Numbered from the stretch's first letter, positions 17,492 through 27,485 are shown. The stretch: DNA of 64,000 bases from Vibrio sp. SCSIO 43135 (GCF_023716665.1 NZ_CP071859.1:2542001-2606000), one strand, 5' to 3'. A program made the numbers and translations. Notes: a model not told the origin generated them from the sequence alone.

Positions 17492-18712
17492 TTACAAAAA
17501 GTTTTTGCCGTACTCCATTGGAGACGTACCGAAGTAGCTTGCTAAGCTTTGGCCAATATCAGCGAAAGACTCACGCAAGCCTAATGAGCCAGCAGGGACT
17601 TTCTGACCATAAACAATCACAGGGATATGCTCACGAGTGTGGTCAGTACCCGGCCATGTTGGATCACAGCCGTGATCAGCCGTCAGGATCAGTACATCGT
17701 CTTCTTTCATCATATCAATCACTTCATTGATACGGCCATCGAAGTACTCCAACGCAGCTGCGTAGCCCGCTACATCGCGGCGGTGCCCGTATGCTGAATC
17801 GAAATCAACGAAATTAGTGAATACGATTGTGTTGTCGCCCGCTTCTTTGATCGCTTCTTTGGTTGCTTCAAATAGCGCAGGAATTCCCGTTGCTTTTGTT
17901 TTCTGCGTGATACCACAGCCAGCGTAGATATCAGAGATCTTACCGATCGAGTGAACTTGACCACCCTTTTCATCAACGAGCTTTTGTAGAATCGTCGCCG
18001 CTGGCGGCTCTACAGATAGATCACGACGGTTGCCCGTACGTTCAAACTGACCTTTGCCCGGACCAACAAATGGACGCGCGATAACACGACCGATGTTGTA
18101 ATCTTCCAGCTCTTCTCGAGCAATCTGACAAAGATCTAGCAAGTTTTGCAGACCGAATGTCTCTTCGTGACACGCAATTTGGAACACTGAATCAGCAGAC
18201 GTATAGAAGATAGGCATGCCCGTCTTCATATGCTCTTCACCAAGGTCATCCAATACTTGCGTACCTGACGCGTGGCAATTACCAAGAAAACCGTCTAAGC
18301 CAGCACGCTCTAAAATGCGGTCGGTTAGCTCTTTTGGAAAACTGTTTTGCTTATCAGTAAAGTAACCCCAATCAAACAGTACCGGCACACCGGCAATTTC
18401 CCAGTGACCAGATGGCGTATCTTTACCTGAGGATAACTCGGCAGCATGACCGTAAGCACCAATGATTTCAGCATCTTGGTCCAGACCTGGAGCGAAGCTT
18501 CCCGTCGACTCTTTGTGAGCCATTGCTAGACCAAGTTTTGATAAGTTAGGCAAGGTAAGTGCACCGCTGCGCTCTGCATTGTCGGCTTTGCCTTCGAAAC
18601 AGCGCTGAGCGATGTGACCTAACGTATCAGAGCCCACATCACCGAATTTTTCTGCATCACCAGCAGCACCAATCCCAAATGAGTCTAATACTAAAATGAA
18701 TGCTCTTTTCAT
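17492..18712 (-). CDS. deoB: Phosphopentomutase
   Basis: 406 residues, family length. The alkaline-phosphatase-superfamily metal sites are visible: [12 protein letters not shown] at the start, the phosphorylated-threonine loop [11 protein letters not shown] near residue 92, and [18 protein letters not shown] near residue 340. It interconverts (deoxy)ribose-1-phosphate and -5-phosphate, linking the phosphorylases DeoA and DeoD to the aldolase DeoC. A hairpin lies in the 115-base gap behind deoA, but no terminator, so it should be cotranscribed with deoC and deoA. Confidence 0.96.
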   Translation of the reverse strand: MKRAFILVLDSFGIGAAGDAEKFGDVGSDTLGHIAQRCFEGKADNAERSGALTLPNLSKLGLAMAHKESTGSFAPGLDQDAEIIGAYGHAAELSSGKDTPSGHWEIAGVPVLFDWGYFTDKQNSFPKELTDRILERAGLDGFLGNCHASGTQVLDDLGEEHMKTGMPIFYTSADSVFQIACHEETFGLQNLLDLCQIAREELEDYNIGRVIARPFVGPGKGQFERTGNRRDLSVEPPAATILQKLVDEKGGQVHSIGKISDIYAGCGITQKTKATGIPALFEATKEAIKEAGDNTIVFTNFVDFDSAYGHRRDVAGYAAALEYFDGRINEVIDMMKEDDVLILTADHGCDPTWPGTDHTREHIPVIVYGQKVPAGSLGLRESFADIGQSLASYFGTSPMEYGKNFL

Positions 18713-18733
18713 TGCTCTCTTCCTGTGTTTGGC

Positions 18734-18755
18734 CGATAGCTTATCTCAGCTATCG
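18734..18755 (-). other. Hairpin between deoA and deoB
   Basis: The perfect arms CGATAGCT and AGCTATCG with a 6-base loop lie just before deoB in the message. No U-run follows, so a role in RNA stability or processing is more likely than termination (inference). Confidence 0.5.
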
Positions 18756-18827
18756 ACCAATCTAATTGTCATTATTTAACTCAACATGGTGGAGTGACTG
18801 TAAATACGGTAACTCCGAGTATTGAGA

Positions 18828-20156
18828 CTAGATATCTTCTGCGCGAATTTGGCGATACACCTCTGGTGTCGGAGTGTATTCTCCTCCTACCGTGATCGCA
18901 CTTTGAAGCGCTTGTGCTGCTTCGTTCCACTGTTCTTCACTGCGAGCATGGATCATCGCAAGTGGCTTATCTTGGCTAGCCACCTCACCCAGACGAATAA
19001 AGTTGTCGAAGCCAACAGCATAGTCGATCTTATCGGTTGCTACGCGGCGACCGCCGCCCATTCCGACAACCGCCATACCGATTGCACGAGTATCCATCGC
19101 CGATACCACACCGCTTTCCAGCGCATATACAGGCTTAATGATCTCGGCTTTATCAAGGTAATTATCGTAGTTTTCTACAAAGTCTGCTGGACCACCAAGT
19201 CCTGCTACCATCTTACCAAAGCACTCTGCTGCTTTACCGTTATCTAAAACTTCCATCAATTTCGAACGAGCTTGCTCTGTGTTGTCAGCAAGTTTGCCCA
19301 ATACGAGCATTTCTGCACACGATGCAATAGTGACTTCGAGTAGTCTTGGGTTACGGTATTCACCAGTCAAGAAACGAACCGCTTCACGGACTTCCACAGC
19401 GTTACCCGCAGAAGAAGCAAGAACTTGATTCATGTCGGTTAGGATTGCTGTTGTTTTAGTGCCCGCGCCGTTTGCAACCGCAACAATTGACTTCGCTAGC
19501 TCTTCAGACGCTTCGTAGGTTGGCATAAAGGCACCAGAACCCACTTTGACATCCATCACTAGTGATTCAAGACCAGCGGCTAACTTCTTCGACAAAATCG
19601 AAGCTGTGATCAATGAAATGTTATCCACGGTCGCTGTGATATCGCGAGTAGCGTATACACGTTTGTCAGCAGGAGCTAAGTCCCCCGTTTGGCCAATAAT
19701 CGCCACTCCGGCATCTTTCGTGACATCACCGAATACTTCATTCGTTGGCGTGATGTTGTAGCCAGGAATAGACTCAAGTTTATCGAGCGTACCGCCTGTA
19801 TGGCCTAAGCCGCGACCCGAAATCATAGGAACGAAACCACCACATGCCGCAACCATAGGACCGAGCATTAGAGACGTCACATCGCCTACACCACCAGTTG
19901 AGTGCTTATCAACGATTGGGCCAGAAAAGTTCATGTGGCTCCAATCGATCACCATGCCTGAATCACGCATCGCACACGTCAACGCAATACGCTCTGGCAT
20001 CGTCATTTCATTAAAAAAGATTGCCATGGCAAATGCAGCGATTTGACCTTCAGACACGCTGTTGTTGGCAACGCCCTGAATAAAGAAGTTAATTTCTTCG
20101 GCAGTGAGAACTTCGCCGTCACGCTTTTTACGAATAATTTCTTGAGGTAAGTACAT
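18828..20156 (-). CDS. deoA: Thymidine phosphorylase
   Basis: 442 residues of the class II pyrimidine phosphorylases. Motifs: the start [20 protein letters not shown], the family signature [20 protein letters not shown] near residue 113, [11 protein letters not shown] near 83 and [12 protein letters not shown] near 190. It converts thymidine and phosphate to thymine and 2-deoxyribose-1-phosphate. The ATG has GGGAGG eight bases upstream at most. Second gene of the deo operon. Confidence 0.96.
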   Translation of the reverse strand: MYLPQEIIRKKRDGEVLTAEEINFFIQGVANNSVSEGQIAAFAMAIFFNEMTMPERIALTCAMRDSGMVIDWSHMNFSGPIVDKHSTGGVGDVTSLMLGPMVAACGGFVPMISGRGLGHTGGTLDKLESIPGYNITPTNEVFGDVTKDAGVAIIGQTGDLAPADKRVYATRDITATVDNISLITASILSKKLAAGLESLVMDVKVGSGAFMPTYEASEELAKSIVAVANGAGTKTTAILTDMNQVLASSAGNAVEVREAVRFLTGEYRNPRLLEVTIASCAEMLVLGKLADNTEQARSKLMEVLDNGKAAECFGKMVAGLGGPADFVENYDNYLDKAEIIKPVYALESGVVSAMDTRAIGMAVVGMGGGRRVATDKIDYAVGFDNFIRLGEVASQDKPLAMIHARSEEQWNEAAQALQSAITVGGEYTPTPEVYRQIRAEDI

Positions 20157-20202
20157 TAGATCCTCCCAAGCAAAATGCTTTGGTTAGTAAGGGAAAGAGG
20201 TA

Positions 20203-20228
20203 GGCAAAGCGAAAGGTTTCACTTTGCC
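20203..20228 (-). other. Hairpin between deoC and deoA
   Basis: The arms GGCAAAG and CTTTGCC, extended inward after one mismatch by GAAA/TTTC, form a long stem in the intercistronic gap. The bases that follow on the minus strand are TACCTCTTTCCC, not a clean U-run, so this looks like an intercistronic stability element rather than a terminator. Confidence 0.5.
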
Positions 20229-20263
20229 TGTCAGACTTTTTGTTTTCAGCAGTGAGCAGCCAA

Positions 20264-21040
20264 TTAGTATGCGGCTGGGTCTGCAGTCTCGTCTGTTACT
20301 TCTAATGTATTAAGTAGGTTGGTTAGTAGGCTTGATGCACCAAAACGGTAGTGCATGTTATCTGCCCAATCTGCACCTAGAAGCTCATCAGCCATTGCTA
20401 GGTATTGCGCCGCATCTTCAGCTGTGCGAACACCACCAGCAGGCTTAAAGCCAACGGTTTTTGCAACGCCCATATCGCGAATCACTTCAAGCATCATACG
20501 CGCGTATTCTGGAGTTGCATTCACAGGCACTTTACCTGTTGAAGTTTTAATAAAGTCAGCACCTGCTTCGATACAGATTTGCGATGCTTTCTTAATTAGC
20601 GCTTCTTCTTTTAGTTCACCCGTTTCGATGATCACTTTAAGAAGAATATCACCACATGCTTCTTTACACTGTTTAACTAGCTCAAAGCCAACTTTCTCAT
20701 CACCTGCAATAAGTGCACGGTATGGGAAAACCACGTCTACTTCGTCTGCACCGTAAGCCACAGCTGCTTTTGTTTCTGCAACCGCGATATCGATGTCGTC
20801 GTTACCGTGTGGGAAGTTAGTTACTGTAGCAATGCGTACTTCTGGAGTACCTTGCTCGCGCAGTGTCTTCTTAGCAATAGGAATAAAGCGAGGGTAAATA
20901 CAAATTGCAGCTGTGTTACCTACTGCTGTTTTCGCGTCGTGACATAGCGAGATCACTTTTGCATCAGTGTCATCGTCATTCAGCGTAGTTAGGTCCATTA
21001 GTTTAAGTGCACGTAGTGCTGCTGCTTTTAAATCGCTCAT
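20264..21040 (-). CDS. deoC: Deoxyribose-phosphate aldolase
   Basis: 258 residues, class I aldolase. The Schiff-base lysine lies in [15 protein letters not shown] near residue 167 and the second catalytic lysine in [11 protein letters not shown] near residue 200. It splits 2-deoxyribose-5-phosphate to acetaldehyde and glyceraldehyde-3-phosphate. It is the first gene of the deo operon, with ribosome binding site CGGAGATAGAA and a promoter with a perfect -35 box upstream. Confidence 0.96.
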   Translation of the reverse strand: MSDLKAAALRALKLMDLTTLNDDDTDAKVISLCHDAKTAVGNTAAICIYPRFIPIAKKTLREQGTPEVRIATVTNFPHGNDDIDIAVAETKAAVAYGADEVDVVFPYRALIAGDEKVGFELVKQCKEACGDILLKVIIETGELKEEALIKKASQICIEAGADFIKTSTGKVPVNATPEYARMMLEVIRDMGVAKTVGFKPAGGVRTAEDAAQYLAMADELLGADWADNMHYRFGASSLLTNLLNTLEVTDETADPAAY

Positions 21041-21082
21041 TTCTATCTCCGATCAATATATTCAATTAGTTCACTACTGCTG

Positions 21083-21110
21083 GTCATACCTAGTATAGGT
21101 GGTATGTCAA
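21083..21110 (-). promoter_or_regulatory. Putative deo operon promoter with palindrome in the spacer
   Basis: On the minus strand TTGACA (21110-21105), a 16-base spacer and TATGAC (21088-21083) form a plausible sigma-70 promoter about 43 bases ahead of deoC. The palindrome ACCTA-GTA-TAGGT (21088-21100) lies in the spacer, where a repressor could block RNA polymerase. A TGTGA half-site at 21128-21124 could be half of a CRP site, but the other half is poor. Confidence 0.55.
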
Positions 21111-21670
21111 ATATCAGCAGTCGTCACAAATGAACGGACTTGGTTCCCTGAAGACTCGGCATATACAGCGAATTTGTATGCCAATTGCTATCCTTGTCAC
21201 CGCACAGTACCAGTTTGGTCTATGGCACAACAATCTAGGATTGAGGTGTCTAACGTTATACCCTGGCGCTCATCATACTCCTTGTATTCCAAGCCACCAG
21301 CTAAAAACTATCAGTGCTCGATTAACCTCATCATGAAGTTCTTTAGGTATCCACATATCACGTCAATACCCAGTATCGATACCATATAGATTATAGATAT
21401 TCGTCGCAAAACTATAGTTGTACATAGAGCGCAAACGGTTTGTATCTCAAAAAAGATTCTGCTCAACGATTGCTCAATCTTCTCACTAAGCAATCAATTT
21501 AAATCCAATACTCCCAACTGCTAGTTGGGCGCGCTTCTTTCTAAGTCATGTGTTCACTAACAAGGAAACAAGAATATGAGTCCCCATGAATTTAGTTCCA
21601 CTAAATGATTGGGGCGGATATTCGCAGTTAATGCCGTTAGCGGACAAATGACGACGAAAGAAAAAACAAA

Positions 21671-21713
21671 AAAGCCCCGTAGTACACAGTAAACTGTGCA
21701 ACTACGGGGCTTT
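21671..21713 (-). terminator. nupC terminator
   Basis: The stem AAAGCCCCGTAGT / ACTACGGGGCTTT is extended by an inner ACAGT/ACTGT pair and is followed on the minus strand by TTTTTTG and a second T-run. Confidence 0.92.
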
Positions 21714-21749
21714 ATAAAACGGCGTCTATATAATCTTTCGCTTACTTAA

Positions 21750-23012
21750 TTAGAAAGATAGGAAGAAGCCAGCGATTGTCGCCGCCATTAGGTTAGATAG
21801 CGTACCAGCACACACCGCTTTCACACCCATACGAGCGATATCAGAACGACGGTTTGGAGCTAGACCACCTAGACCACCTAGTAGAATCGCAATAGAAGAA
21901 AGGTTTGCGAAACCACATAGAGCGAATGCGATGATTGCTTGAGTCTTCTCAGACATTACTGCACCAGTTGCTGGAATAACTTGAGCGTTTTCACCAACGA
22001 AAGGTACGAAGTTTAGGTATGCAACGAATTCGTTAACAACCAGTTTTTGACCGATGAATGAACCAGCAAACGTTGCTTCAGCCCATGGAACACCGATTAG
22101 GAATGCTAGTGGTGCGAACAACCAACCTAGTAGAAGTTCTAGAGTTAGGTTCTCCATACCGAACCAACCGCCCACGCCACCTAGGATACCGTTGATAAGA
22201 GCGATTAGACCGATGAATGCTAGTAGCATTGCACCAACGTTAAGTGCTAGTTGTAGACCAACAGATGCACCGCCTGCTGCTGCGTCGATTACGTTCGCTG
22301 GCTTATCTTCGCCACCGTCGATGTCTCCGCCTAGCTCTTCGTCAGGCTGTTCAGTTTCTGGTTTGATGATCTTAGCGAATAGTAGACCACCTGGTGCTGC
22401 CATGAATGATGCTGCTACAAGGTACTCAAGAGGTACACCCATAGATGCGTAACCAGCAAGTACACCACCTGCTACAGACGCAAGACCACCACACATTACT
22501 GCGAATAGCTCAGATTGAGTCATTTTAGGTACAAACGGACGAACCACTAGAGGTGCTTCAGTTTGACCTACGAAGATGTTCGCAGCTGCAGACATTGATT
22601 CCGCACGAGAAGTACCTAGTGCTTTCTGTAGGCCACCACCAAGAATCTTGATAACCCATTGCATAACACCAATGTAGTAAAGTACAGAGATTAGCGCAGA
22701 GAAGAAGATTAGAGTTGGTAGTACTTGGAAAGCAAAGATGAAGCCGATACCGTCAACAGAGAAGTTAACTAGGCTTCCGAATAGGAAACCAGTACCGTCT
22801 TTACCAAAGTCGATAACGCTTTGTACACCTGCAGAAAAACCTGCAAGAAGGTCACGACCCCATGGTACGTAAAGAACGAAACCACCGATTAAAAATTGAA
22901 TAGCAAAAGCGCCACCCACTGTTCTTAGATTAATAGCTTTGCGGTTGTCAGACAGTAGTACTGCGATTCCTAGCAGAACTGCCATACCGACTAGGCTCAT
23001 AAACAGGCTCAT
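21750..23012 (-). CDS. nupC: Concentrative nucleoside transporter NupC
   Basis: 420 residues of the CNT family with about ten membrane segments. Family motifs visible: [12 protein letters not shown] near residue 168 (substrate and ion binding in CNT proteins), and [27 protein letters not shown] near residue 300. It imports nucleosides with H+ or Na+ at the inner membrane. The adjacent deo operon breaks down what it imports. The promoter has a clear TATAAT at 23084-23079. Confidence 0.93.
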   Translation of the reverse strand: MSLFMSLVGMAVLLGIAVLLSDNRKAINLRTVGGAFAIQFLIGGFVLYVPWGRDLLAGFSAGVQSVIDFGKDGTGFLFGSLVNFSVDGIGFIFAFQVLPTLIFFSALISVLYYIGVMQWVIKILGGGLQKALGTSRAESMSAAANIFVGQTEAPLVVRPFVPKMTQSELFAVMCGGLASVAGGVLAGYASMGVPLEYLVAASFMAAPGGLLFAKIIKPETEQPDEELGGDIDGGEDKPANVIDAAAGGASVGLQLALNVGAMLLAFIGLIALINGILGGVGGWFGMENLTLELLLGWLFAPLAFLIGVPWAEATFAGSFIGQKLVVNEFVAYLNFVPFVGENAQVIPATGAVMSEKTQAIIAFALCGFANLSSIAILLGGLGGLAPNRRSDIARMGVKAVCAGTLSNLMAATIAGFFLSF

Positions 23013-23078
23013 AGTTTATGACTTCCTTATTAGTTATTTATTGGCGTGTTACAAAAATTGGTACTCAAAAGCGGGGTG

Positions 23079-23164
23079 ATTATACTCATCCCTTGAATGA
23101 TAAAGTAATGCTACCCTCACACTTTCTAATAAGATTCATTGCACGCTCACTTATTTATGTGAGC
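23079..23164 (-). promoter_or_regulatory. nupC promoter region with upstream inverted repeat
   Basis: A perfect -10 TATAAT (minus strand, 23084-23079) lies 67 bases upstream of nupC, but the -35 region is weak, which suggests an activator. Further upstream is the exact inverted repeat GCTCAC-N8-GTGAGC (23145-23164), not arranged like a CRP site. It could be a regulator site or belong to the end of tatD transcription. Confidence 0.45.
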
Positions 23165-23217
23165 CAAGTCACCATTAACACTACCCGCAAACATTGAAAG
23201 AACATTTTCTTTCGAAT

Positions 23218-24018
23218 TTATTCACAAATACCGAATAGCAGGTTGCTATTTTTCCAAGCCGCACAAGCAATCGTTTGCATTGATTCTTCTTTCAACAAGC
23301 AGAGCGTTTCTAAGACATTTACTAACTGTTTGGGATGGTTTGGCTGTCCTTGATAGCCATTCAATGGCATATCAGGCGCATCGGTTTCTAGCACTAAAGA
23401 ACTAAGTGGCAAGCGAGCAATAGCACTGCGTGTCTTTTGAGCTCTTGGGTAAGTTATCGTTCCTCCAACACCAATATGAAATCCTAAGTCGACAAACTGC
23501 ATTGCTTGTTCGTAACTGCCTGAAAAACCGTGTAAGACACCGCCTTGTTGAAACTTATGCTGCTTTAGTGTTCGGATGAGTTCATTATGAGATTTGCGAC
23601 TATGTAGGATAACGGGCATCTTGAACTGTTGCGCCAATTGCAATTGTAGCTGTAAGTAATGCTGCTGCACCTGCTTATCAACTTGAATGGCAAAGTCTAA
23701 GCCTGTTTCACCAATCGCTACACACTTTCCTGCTCTTCGAGTAGCTAAAAAGTCTTCAAGTCTAGTATCAACGGCGGGCAGTTCTTGCGTAAGAAAGTAG
23801 GGGTGGAAACCAGCAGAATAGTAAATAGAAGGATATTGAGCACTTAGAGCATCAATCTGATACCAGTTCTGCTCGCCGATAGAAGGAATGAGAAAACGTT
23901 GTACCCCCATTGCAGTAGCTTTCTGTAGCTGCCCAGCAAAGTCTTCAGAGAACTGGGGGAAATCTAGGTGGCAATGGGTATCAAACAGCGGAAACGAGGT
24001 ATTACTTTCGCTCGTCAC
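23218..24018 (-). CDS. TatD-family metal-dependent hydrolase (YjjV-like)
   Basis: 266 residues. TatD signature: the metal-binding FDTHCHLDFPQF near the start, GETGLDFAI with Glu near residue 97, LHSRKSHNE near 140, LHGFSGS near 162, and LETDAPDMPL near 210. Such enzymes are Mg-dependent DNases or deacylases. It starts at GTG, inside the end of the small upstream gene (17-base overlap). Position near deo matches E. coli yjjV. The substrate is unknown. Confidence 0.88.
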   Translation of the reverse strand: MTSESNTSFPLFDTHCHLDFPQFSEDFAGQLQKATAMGVQRFLIPSIGEQNWYQIDALSAQYPSIYYSAGFHPYFLTQELPAVDTRLEDFLATRRAGKCVAIGETGLDFAIQVDKQVQQHYLQLQLQLAQQFKMPVILHSRKSHNELIRTLKQHKFQQGGVLHGFSGSYEQAMQFVDLGFHIGVGGTITYPRAQKTRSAIARLPLSSLVLETDAPDMPLNGYQGQPNHPKQLVNVLETLCLLKEESMQTIACAAWKNSNLLFGICE

Positions 24019-24130
24019 GAGAAGGCTCTTTCCGGTATGGCACGCAGCTGCGCTTATTTTCAGGCGTTAATCCCATCGACTCACACCATGCGTCATATTT
24101 TGCTATCAAACGTTTAAACCAAGTCAACAT
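24002..24130 (-). CDS. DUF5363-type small protein
   Basis: 42 codons. The protein (starting MLTWFKRLIAKYDAWCE, then GLTPENKRSCVPYRKEPS) matches the pattern I recall for DUF5363 proteins: an amphipathic aromatic start, then LTPExxRSCVPYR. Its stop overlaps the GTG start of the TatD-type gene by 17 bases, which indicates translational coupling. The ribosome binding site is weak (GAG). Function unknown; it is too short for usual ORF cut-offs. Confidence 0.72.
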   Translation of the reverse strand: MLTWFKRLIAKYDAWCESMGLTPENKRSCVPYRKEPSRDERK

Positions 24131-24167
24131 CGCAATCTCACTGCCTCGCTATACCATAAAAGATGAA

Positions 24168-24203
24168 CGCCCCTTTACTATTCTAGCGTTGAATAAAGGG
24201 GCG
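24168..24203 (-). terminator. Likely yaaA terminator
   Basis: The ten-base-pair stem CGCCCCTTTA / TAAAGGGGCG with a 16-base loop follows yaaA on the minus strand. The tail contains TTCATCTTTT, an imperfect U-run, so efficiency is uncertain. Confidence 0.55.
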
Positions 24204-24216
24204 AGCGTTAGGTCGT

Positions 24217-24993
24217 TTAGTTTTGCTCTTCGCGCTTGAAAACGAGCTCTTTAGCTGAAGACTCTTCTTCAACAAAATAATAGCCAGCAGTATTAAACTG
24301 AGTCAGCGCCTCAATCGAATCAACACGATTCTCAATAATGTAGCGAGCCATCATACCGCGCGCTTTTTTCGCATAAAAGCTGATCACTTTGTATTGACCA
24401 TTTTTGCAGTCTTTGAATACTGGTGTAATCACTTGGCCATCTAAATTCTTCGGCTTAACCGCTTTAAAGTACTCATTCGAAGCAAGGTTGATAAGCACAT
24501 TGTCCCCCTGCTCATTCAGAGCTTCATTCAGCTTATCGGTAATCACATTACCCCAGAATTGATACAAGTTGGTGCCACGTGCGTTGGCCAACTTAGTGCC
24601 CATTTCTAAGCGGTACGGCTGCATCAAATCGAGAGGTTTCAGCAACCCATATAAACCAGACAGCATGCGCAAGTGCTTTTGCGCGTAATCGAAATCTTCT
24701 TCAGATAGGCTTTCTGCGTCTAACCCCGTGTATACGTCACCTTTAAAAGCCAGAATTGCTTGGCGTGCATTATCCGTTGTGAACTCTTCGCTCCATTGTT
24801 CGAAGCGAGCAACATTAAGACCTGCGATCTTATCGCTCACCTTCATTAATGCGGAAACATCTGCAGGCGTTAGCTTACGACACTCTTCAATAAGCTCAGC
24901 TGAATGCTCGACCAAGTCTGGTTGAGTGTAGCGCTCTGTAGCGAGAGGCGATTCATAATCTAAAGTCTTGGCTGGTGAAACAACGATAAGCAT
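24217..24993 (-). CDS. yaaA: Peroxide stress protein YaaA
   Basis: 258 residues from the ATG at 24993, the length of E. coli YaaA; a longer reading starts at a TTG with no support. The start [14 protein letters not shown] and the motifs [26 protein letters not shown] and [14 protein letters not shown] are characteristic of the family (DUF328). YaaA lowers free iron and limits Fenton damage during hydrogen peroxide stress in E. coli. No OxyR site could be identified by eye. Confidence 0.93.
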   Translation of the reverse strand: MLIVVSPAKTLDYESPLATERYTQPDLVEHSAELIEECRKLTPADVSALMKVSDKIAGLNVARFEQWSEEFTTDNARQAILAFKGDVYTGLDAESLSEEDFDYAQKHLRMLSGLYGLLKPLDLMQPYRLEMGTKLANARGTNLYQFWGNVITDKLNEALNEQGDNVLINLASNEYFKAVKPKNLDGQVITPVFKDCKNGQYKVISFYAKKARGMMARYIIENRVDSIEALTQFNTAGYYFVEEESSAKELVFKREEQN

Positions 24994-25045
24994 GACGGTT
25001 ACTCTACTAATTCTATTTATTGGCAATTTTATGGGTATAGATTAC

Positions 25046-25079
25046 AAAAAAAGCCATGCTATGTCTGCATGGCTTTTTC
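25046..25079. terminator. Terminator between the symporter gene and yaaA
   Basis: Stem AAAGCCATGC / GCATGGCTTT with loop TATGTCT, with A- and T-runs on the two sides. In the minus direction it ends the symporter transcript before yaaA. Confidence 0.88.
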
Positions 25080-25118
25080 TATCACTCTAATCGTTTATAA
25101 CGATGGCGCTAACAGCAA

Positions 25119-26549
25119 TTATTTTTTCTCGCTATTGTCCCAGATACCGTCTTCTAATTGTGACTTCAACTCTGGGAAATCGTCTGCGTTGAAAGTTGGC
25201 ACTTTGCCCGCTTTCAATTGCTTGTTGTAGTCTTTAGCAAGCTTAATCACAATGCCAGACAGCAATAAGATAGCCACTAAGTTAACAATCGCCATTAAGC
25301 CCATTGAAACGTCAGCGAGCGACCAAACAACTGGCAGAGACGCCACTGCACCAAACATCACCATGCCAAGTACAATAATACGGAACAGTCCTAGACCAGC
25401 TTTGTGGTTATGCTCTAAGAAGATAAGGTTTGTTTCCGCGTAAGAGTAGTTGGCAATGATTGAAGTAAACGCGAAGAAGAAGATCGCTACCGCAACAAAG
25501 ATACCACCCCAGCTGCCCACTTGTGAGCTGAGTGCAGTTTGGGTCAACTCGATACCGGTCACTTCACCGTGAGGTACATATTCGCCAGACATCAAAATGA
25601 TGGCCACAGTCGCAGAACAGATAACAATCGTATCCATAAATACACCTAGCATCTGAACATAACCTTGTGACGCTGGGTGCGGTGGGTACGGAGTCGCTGA
25701 TGCCGCAGCATTTGGCGCAGAACCCATACCCGCTTCGTTCGAGAATAGGCCGCGTTTGATACCGTTGATCATCGCTTGAGCAATTGCGTAACCTAGACCA
25801 CCCGCAGCCGCTTCTTGCAAACCAAATGCACTCTTAAAGATCAAAGTCAGTACCGCTGGCAGTTTCTCGATGTTCATGAACATCACAAACAGCGCCAATA
25901 CTAGGTAAGCTAACGCCATTGCAGGAACAATCAGCTCCGCTACTTTAGCGATACGCTTGATGCCACCGAAAATAACAACTGACGAAAGTAGAACAACCGC
26001 AACGCCAACGTAAGTTTGATCCCAACCAAAGGCATTGTTCATTGCACCCGCGATAGAGTTAGCTTGAACCGCGTTAAAGACCAAACCGAATGCGATGATA
26101 AGAAAGACAGAGAATAGAACCCCCATCCAACGCATACCTAGGCCCTTCTCCATGTAATAAGCAGGGCCACCACGATAGTTACCATCATCGTCTTTGGTTT
26201 TATATAGCTGTGCTAGCGTGCTCTCGGCAAACGATGTTGCCATACCCAGCATTGCAATTAACCACATCCAGAAGATTGCGCCAGGGCCACCCGCCGTTAA
26301 TGCTACCGCGACGCCAGCCATATTACCTGTGCCGACACGCGCCGCTAGACTGGTACAAAGAGCTTGGAAAGAAGAAATACCAGCGCTGTCTGCTTTACGA
26401 CTGTTCTTTAACACTTTGAACATGTGGCCAAAGTGACGGAATTGAATGAAGCCAAGTCGCACAGTGAAATACACGCCGACACCGACCAGTAGATAAACCA
26501 GAATCGATCCCCAAAGTAGATCGTTCATTAAATTAATTATGTCTGTCAC
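25119..26549 (-). CDS. Alanine/glycine:cation symporter (AGCS family)
   Basis: 476 residues with about ten or eleven membrane segments. The AGCS signature is present: FQALCTSLAARVGTGNMAGVA near residue 61, FAESTLAQLYK near 107 and GIKRGLFSNEAGMGSAPNAAA near 264. It imports alanine or glycine with Na+ across the inner membrane. The start is GTG at 26549 with GAGAGG five bases upstream; an internal ATG at 26528 is the alternative. It is monocistronic, with a long 5' region. Confidence 0.9.
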   Translation of the reverse strand: MTDIINLMNDLLWGSILVYLLVGVGVYFTVRLGFIQFRHFGHMFKVLKNSRKADSAGISSFQALCTSLAARVGTGNMAGVAVALTAGGPGAIFWMWLIAMLGMATSFAESTLAQLYKTKDDDGNYRGGPAYYMEKGLGMRWMGVLFSVFLIIAFGLVFNAVQANSIAGAMNNAFGWDQTYVGVAVVLLSSVVIFGGIKRIAKVAELIVPAMALAYLVLALFVMFMNIEKLPAVLTLIFKSAFGLQEAAAGGLGYAIAQAMINGIKRGLFSNEAGMGSAPNAAASATPYPPHPASQGYVQMLGVFMDTIVICSATVAIILMSGEYVPHGEVTGIELTQTALSSQVGSWGGIFVAVAIFFFAFTSIIANYSYAETNLIFLEHNHKAGLGLFRIIVLGMVMFGAVASLPVVWSLADVSMGLMAIVNLVAILLLSGIVIKLAKDYNKQLKAGKVPTFNADDFPELKSQLEDGIWDNSEKK

Positions 26550-27267
26550 AAGAACCTCTCAATAGGTGTATGTGCTGTTCTAAGCTAAGAGCTTAGCTCT
26601 GAAGTAGGCATGCCGCTCGTTAACTTCCTTGCAAGCATGGTCATGGTGTTTTTGATTTTATCGAGCCTATTTCAGCGGAAAAGCGTGCTTTTACACGCCA
26701 GTTCCAATCAGCAAAATTTTTGACGGCGGGATAATGCAGCTTGAAATCGTAAAAATCAATACTCAACAACACACTTATCAATGTTATTTTTCACTATAAA
26801 TACACCTTTAATTAACACAACAGCAAACATTAAAGGCACAAATAAAGCACAAACAAGCACCAACTCAATAACATCGCAGCACGTAATAATTTTTAACAAT
26901 TCGCAATTTATAAACCTTCCAGCAAGCCTGACGAAATAAGGTTTCGAGTCATTCGTATAATTTGATTATTAATCGAAGATCTCAAATCTAGGTCATGACC
27001 TCATCGTTCAAATATTCAGCATTACCTGTGAGCGCGACTTCATACATGTCTTTAACAAGCAAAAAAATTAATTTAATCGTTTGCCTCAACTCGTTTGAAC
27101 AATAATTAACCATCAATTGTCAGGTTTTTGTGAGTATTGGTTCAAAATCCGCATAAAACCTTCATCGAAACGAAACAAATGAGAAACAAATCAAAGATAG
27201 GCTTCAAGGTAATGTGATATTTAAATTATTCCCATCAGGGTAAAACTAATAAAAACAGAGGTGGCTT
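26550..27267. other. Long intergenic region between the symporter and DUF3545 genes
   Basis: 718 bases, AT-rich, with no supported protein gene. It contains divergent promoters for both flanking genes. Notable elements: a hairpin CTAAGCT-AAG-AGCTTAG (26580-26596) in the symporter leader, and a perfect 12-base palindrome AGGTCATGACCT (26990-27001) in the middle. A small RNA could lie here, but I see no clear promoter plus terminator pair. Confidence 0.5.
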
Positions 27268-27447
27268 ATGGAAGGCATGCAATTAGACGATGTAATGGAA
27301 ATGGATTTTCCACGTGGTAAAGCAACTCGCTCAAAACCTGTGAAACGTAAATGGCGCGAAATAGAAGCGATTAAGGATCGCCAGCGTCTGCAGAAAGAAC
27401 TCCTAGAGATGGATGTCTGCTTAAAAGTTGAAGACTTAGATATTTAG
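27268..27447 (+). CDS. DUF3545 family small protein
   Basis: 59 residues, charged (MDFPRGKATRSKPVKRKWREIEAIKDRQRLQKELLEM is the core region, best given as basic at 17-42 then acidic). The pattern, with a KRKWREIEAIKDRxRLxKEL helix, is that of DUF3545, a gammaproteobacterial family of unknown function. The ribosome binding site AGAGGTGG precedes the ATG, and an intrinsic terminator follows directly, so it is a complete one-gene unit too short for usual cut-offs. Confidence 0.8.
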   Translation: MEGMQLDDVMEMDFPRGKATRSKPVKRKWREIEAIKDRQRLQKELLEMDVCLKVEDLDI

Positions 27448-27451
27448 AAAT

Positions 27452-27475
27452 AAAGGCGCCAATGGCGCCTTTATT
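27452..27475. terminator. Terminator between DUF3545 and hemerythrin genes
   Basis: Stem AAAGGCGCC / GGCGCCTTT with loop AAT, symmetric, between converging genes. Confidence 0.85.
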
Positions 27476-27485
27476 CGTTTCTACA

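Larger units (their letters stand above)
21041..21749. other. Intergenic region between deoC and nupC
   Basis: 709 bases. It holds the deo promoter (right next to deoC) and the nupC terminator (21671-21713). Between them I see no convincing protein gene: an open frame at 21099-21389 has no ribosome binding site and no family resemblance. A hairpin CCCAACT-GCT-AGTTGGG lies at 21513-21529. At 21576-21608 a ten-codon plus-strand ORF (MSPHEFSSTK) has AAGGA nine bases upstream and might be a leader peptide or a gene remnant. A small RNA cannot be excluded. Confidence 0.5.

Noticed and set aside
21113..21128. CRP site ahead of the deo promoter
   Set aside because: Only the TGTGA half fits; the other half matches none of the five key bases.
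21099..21389. A 96-codon open frame in the deoC-nupC gap
   Set aside because: No ribosome binding site, no domain pattern and it overlaps the deo promoter; it looks like chance.
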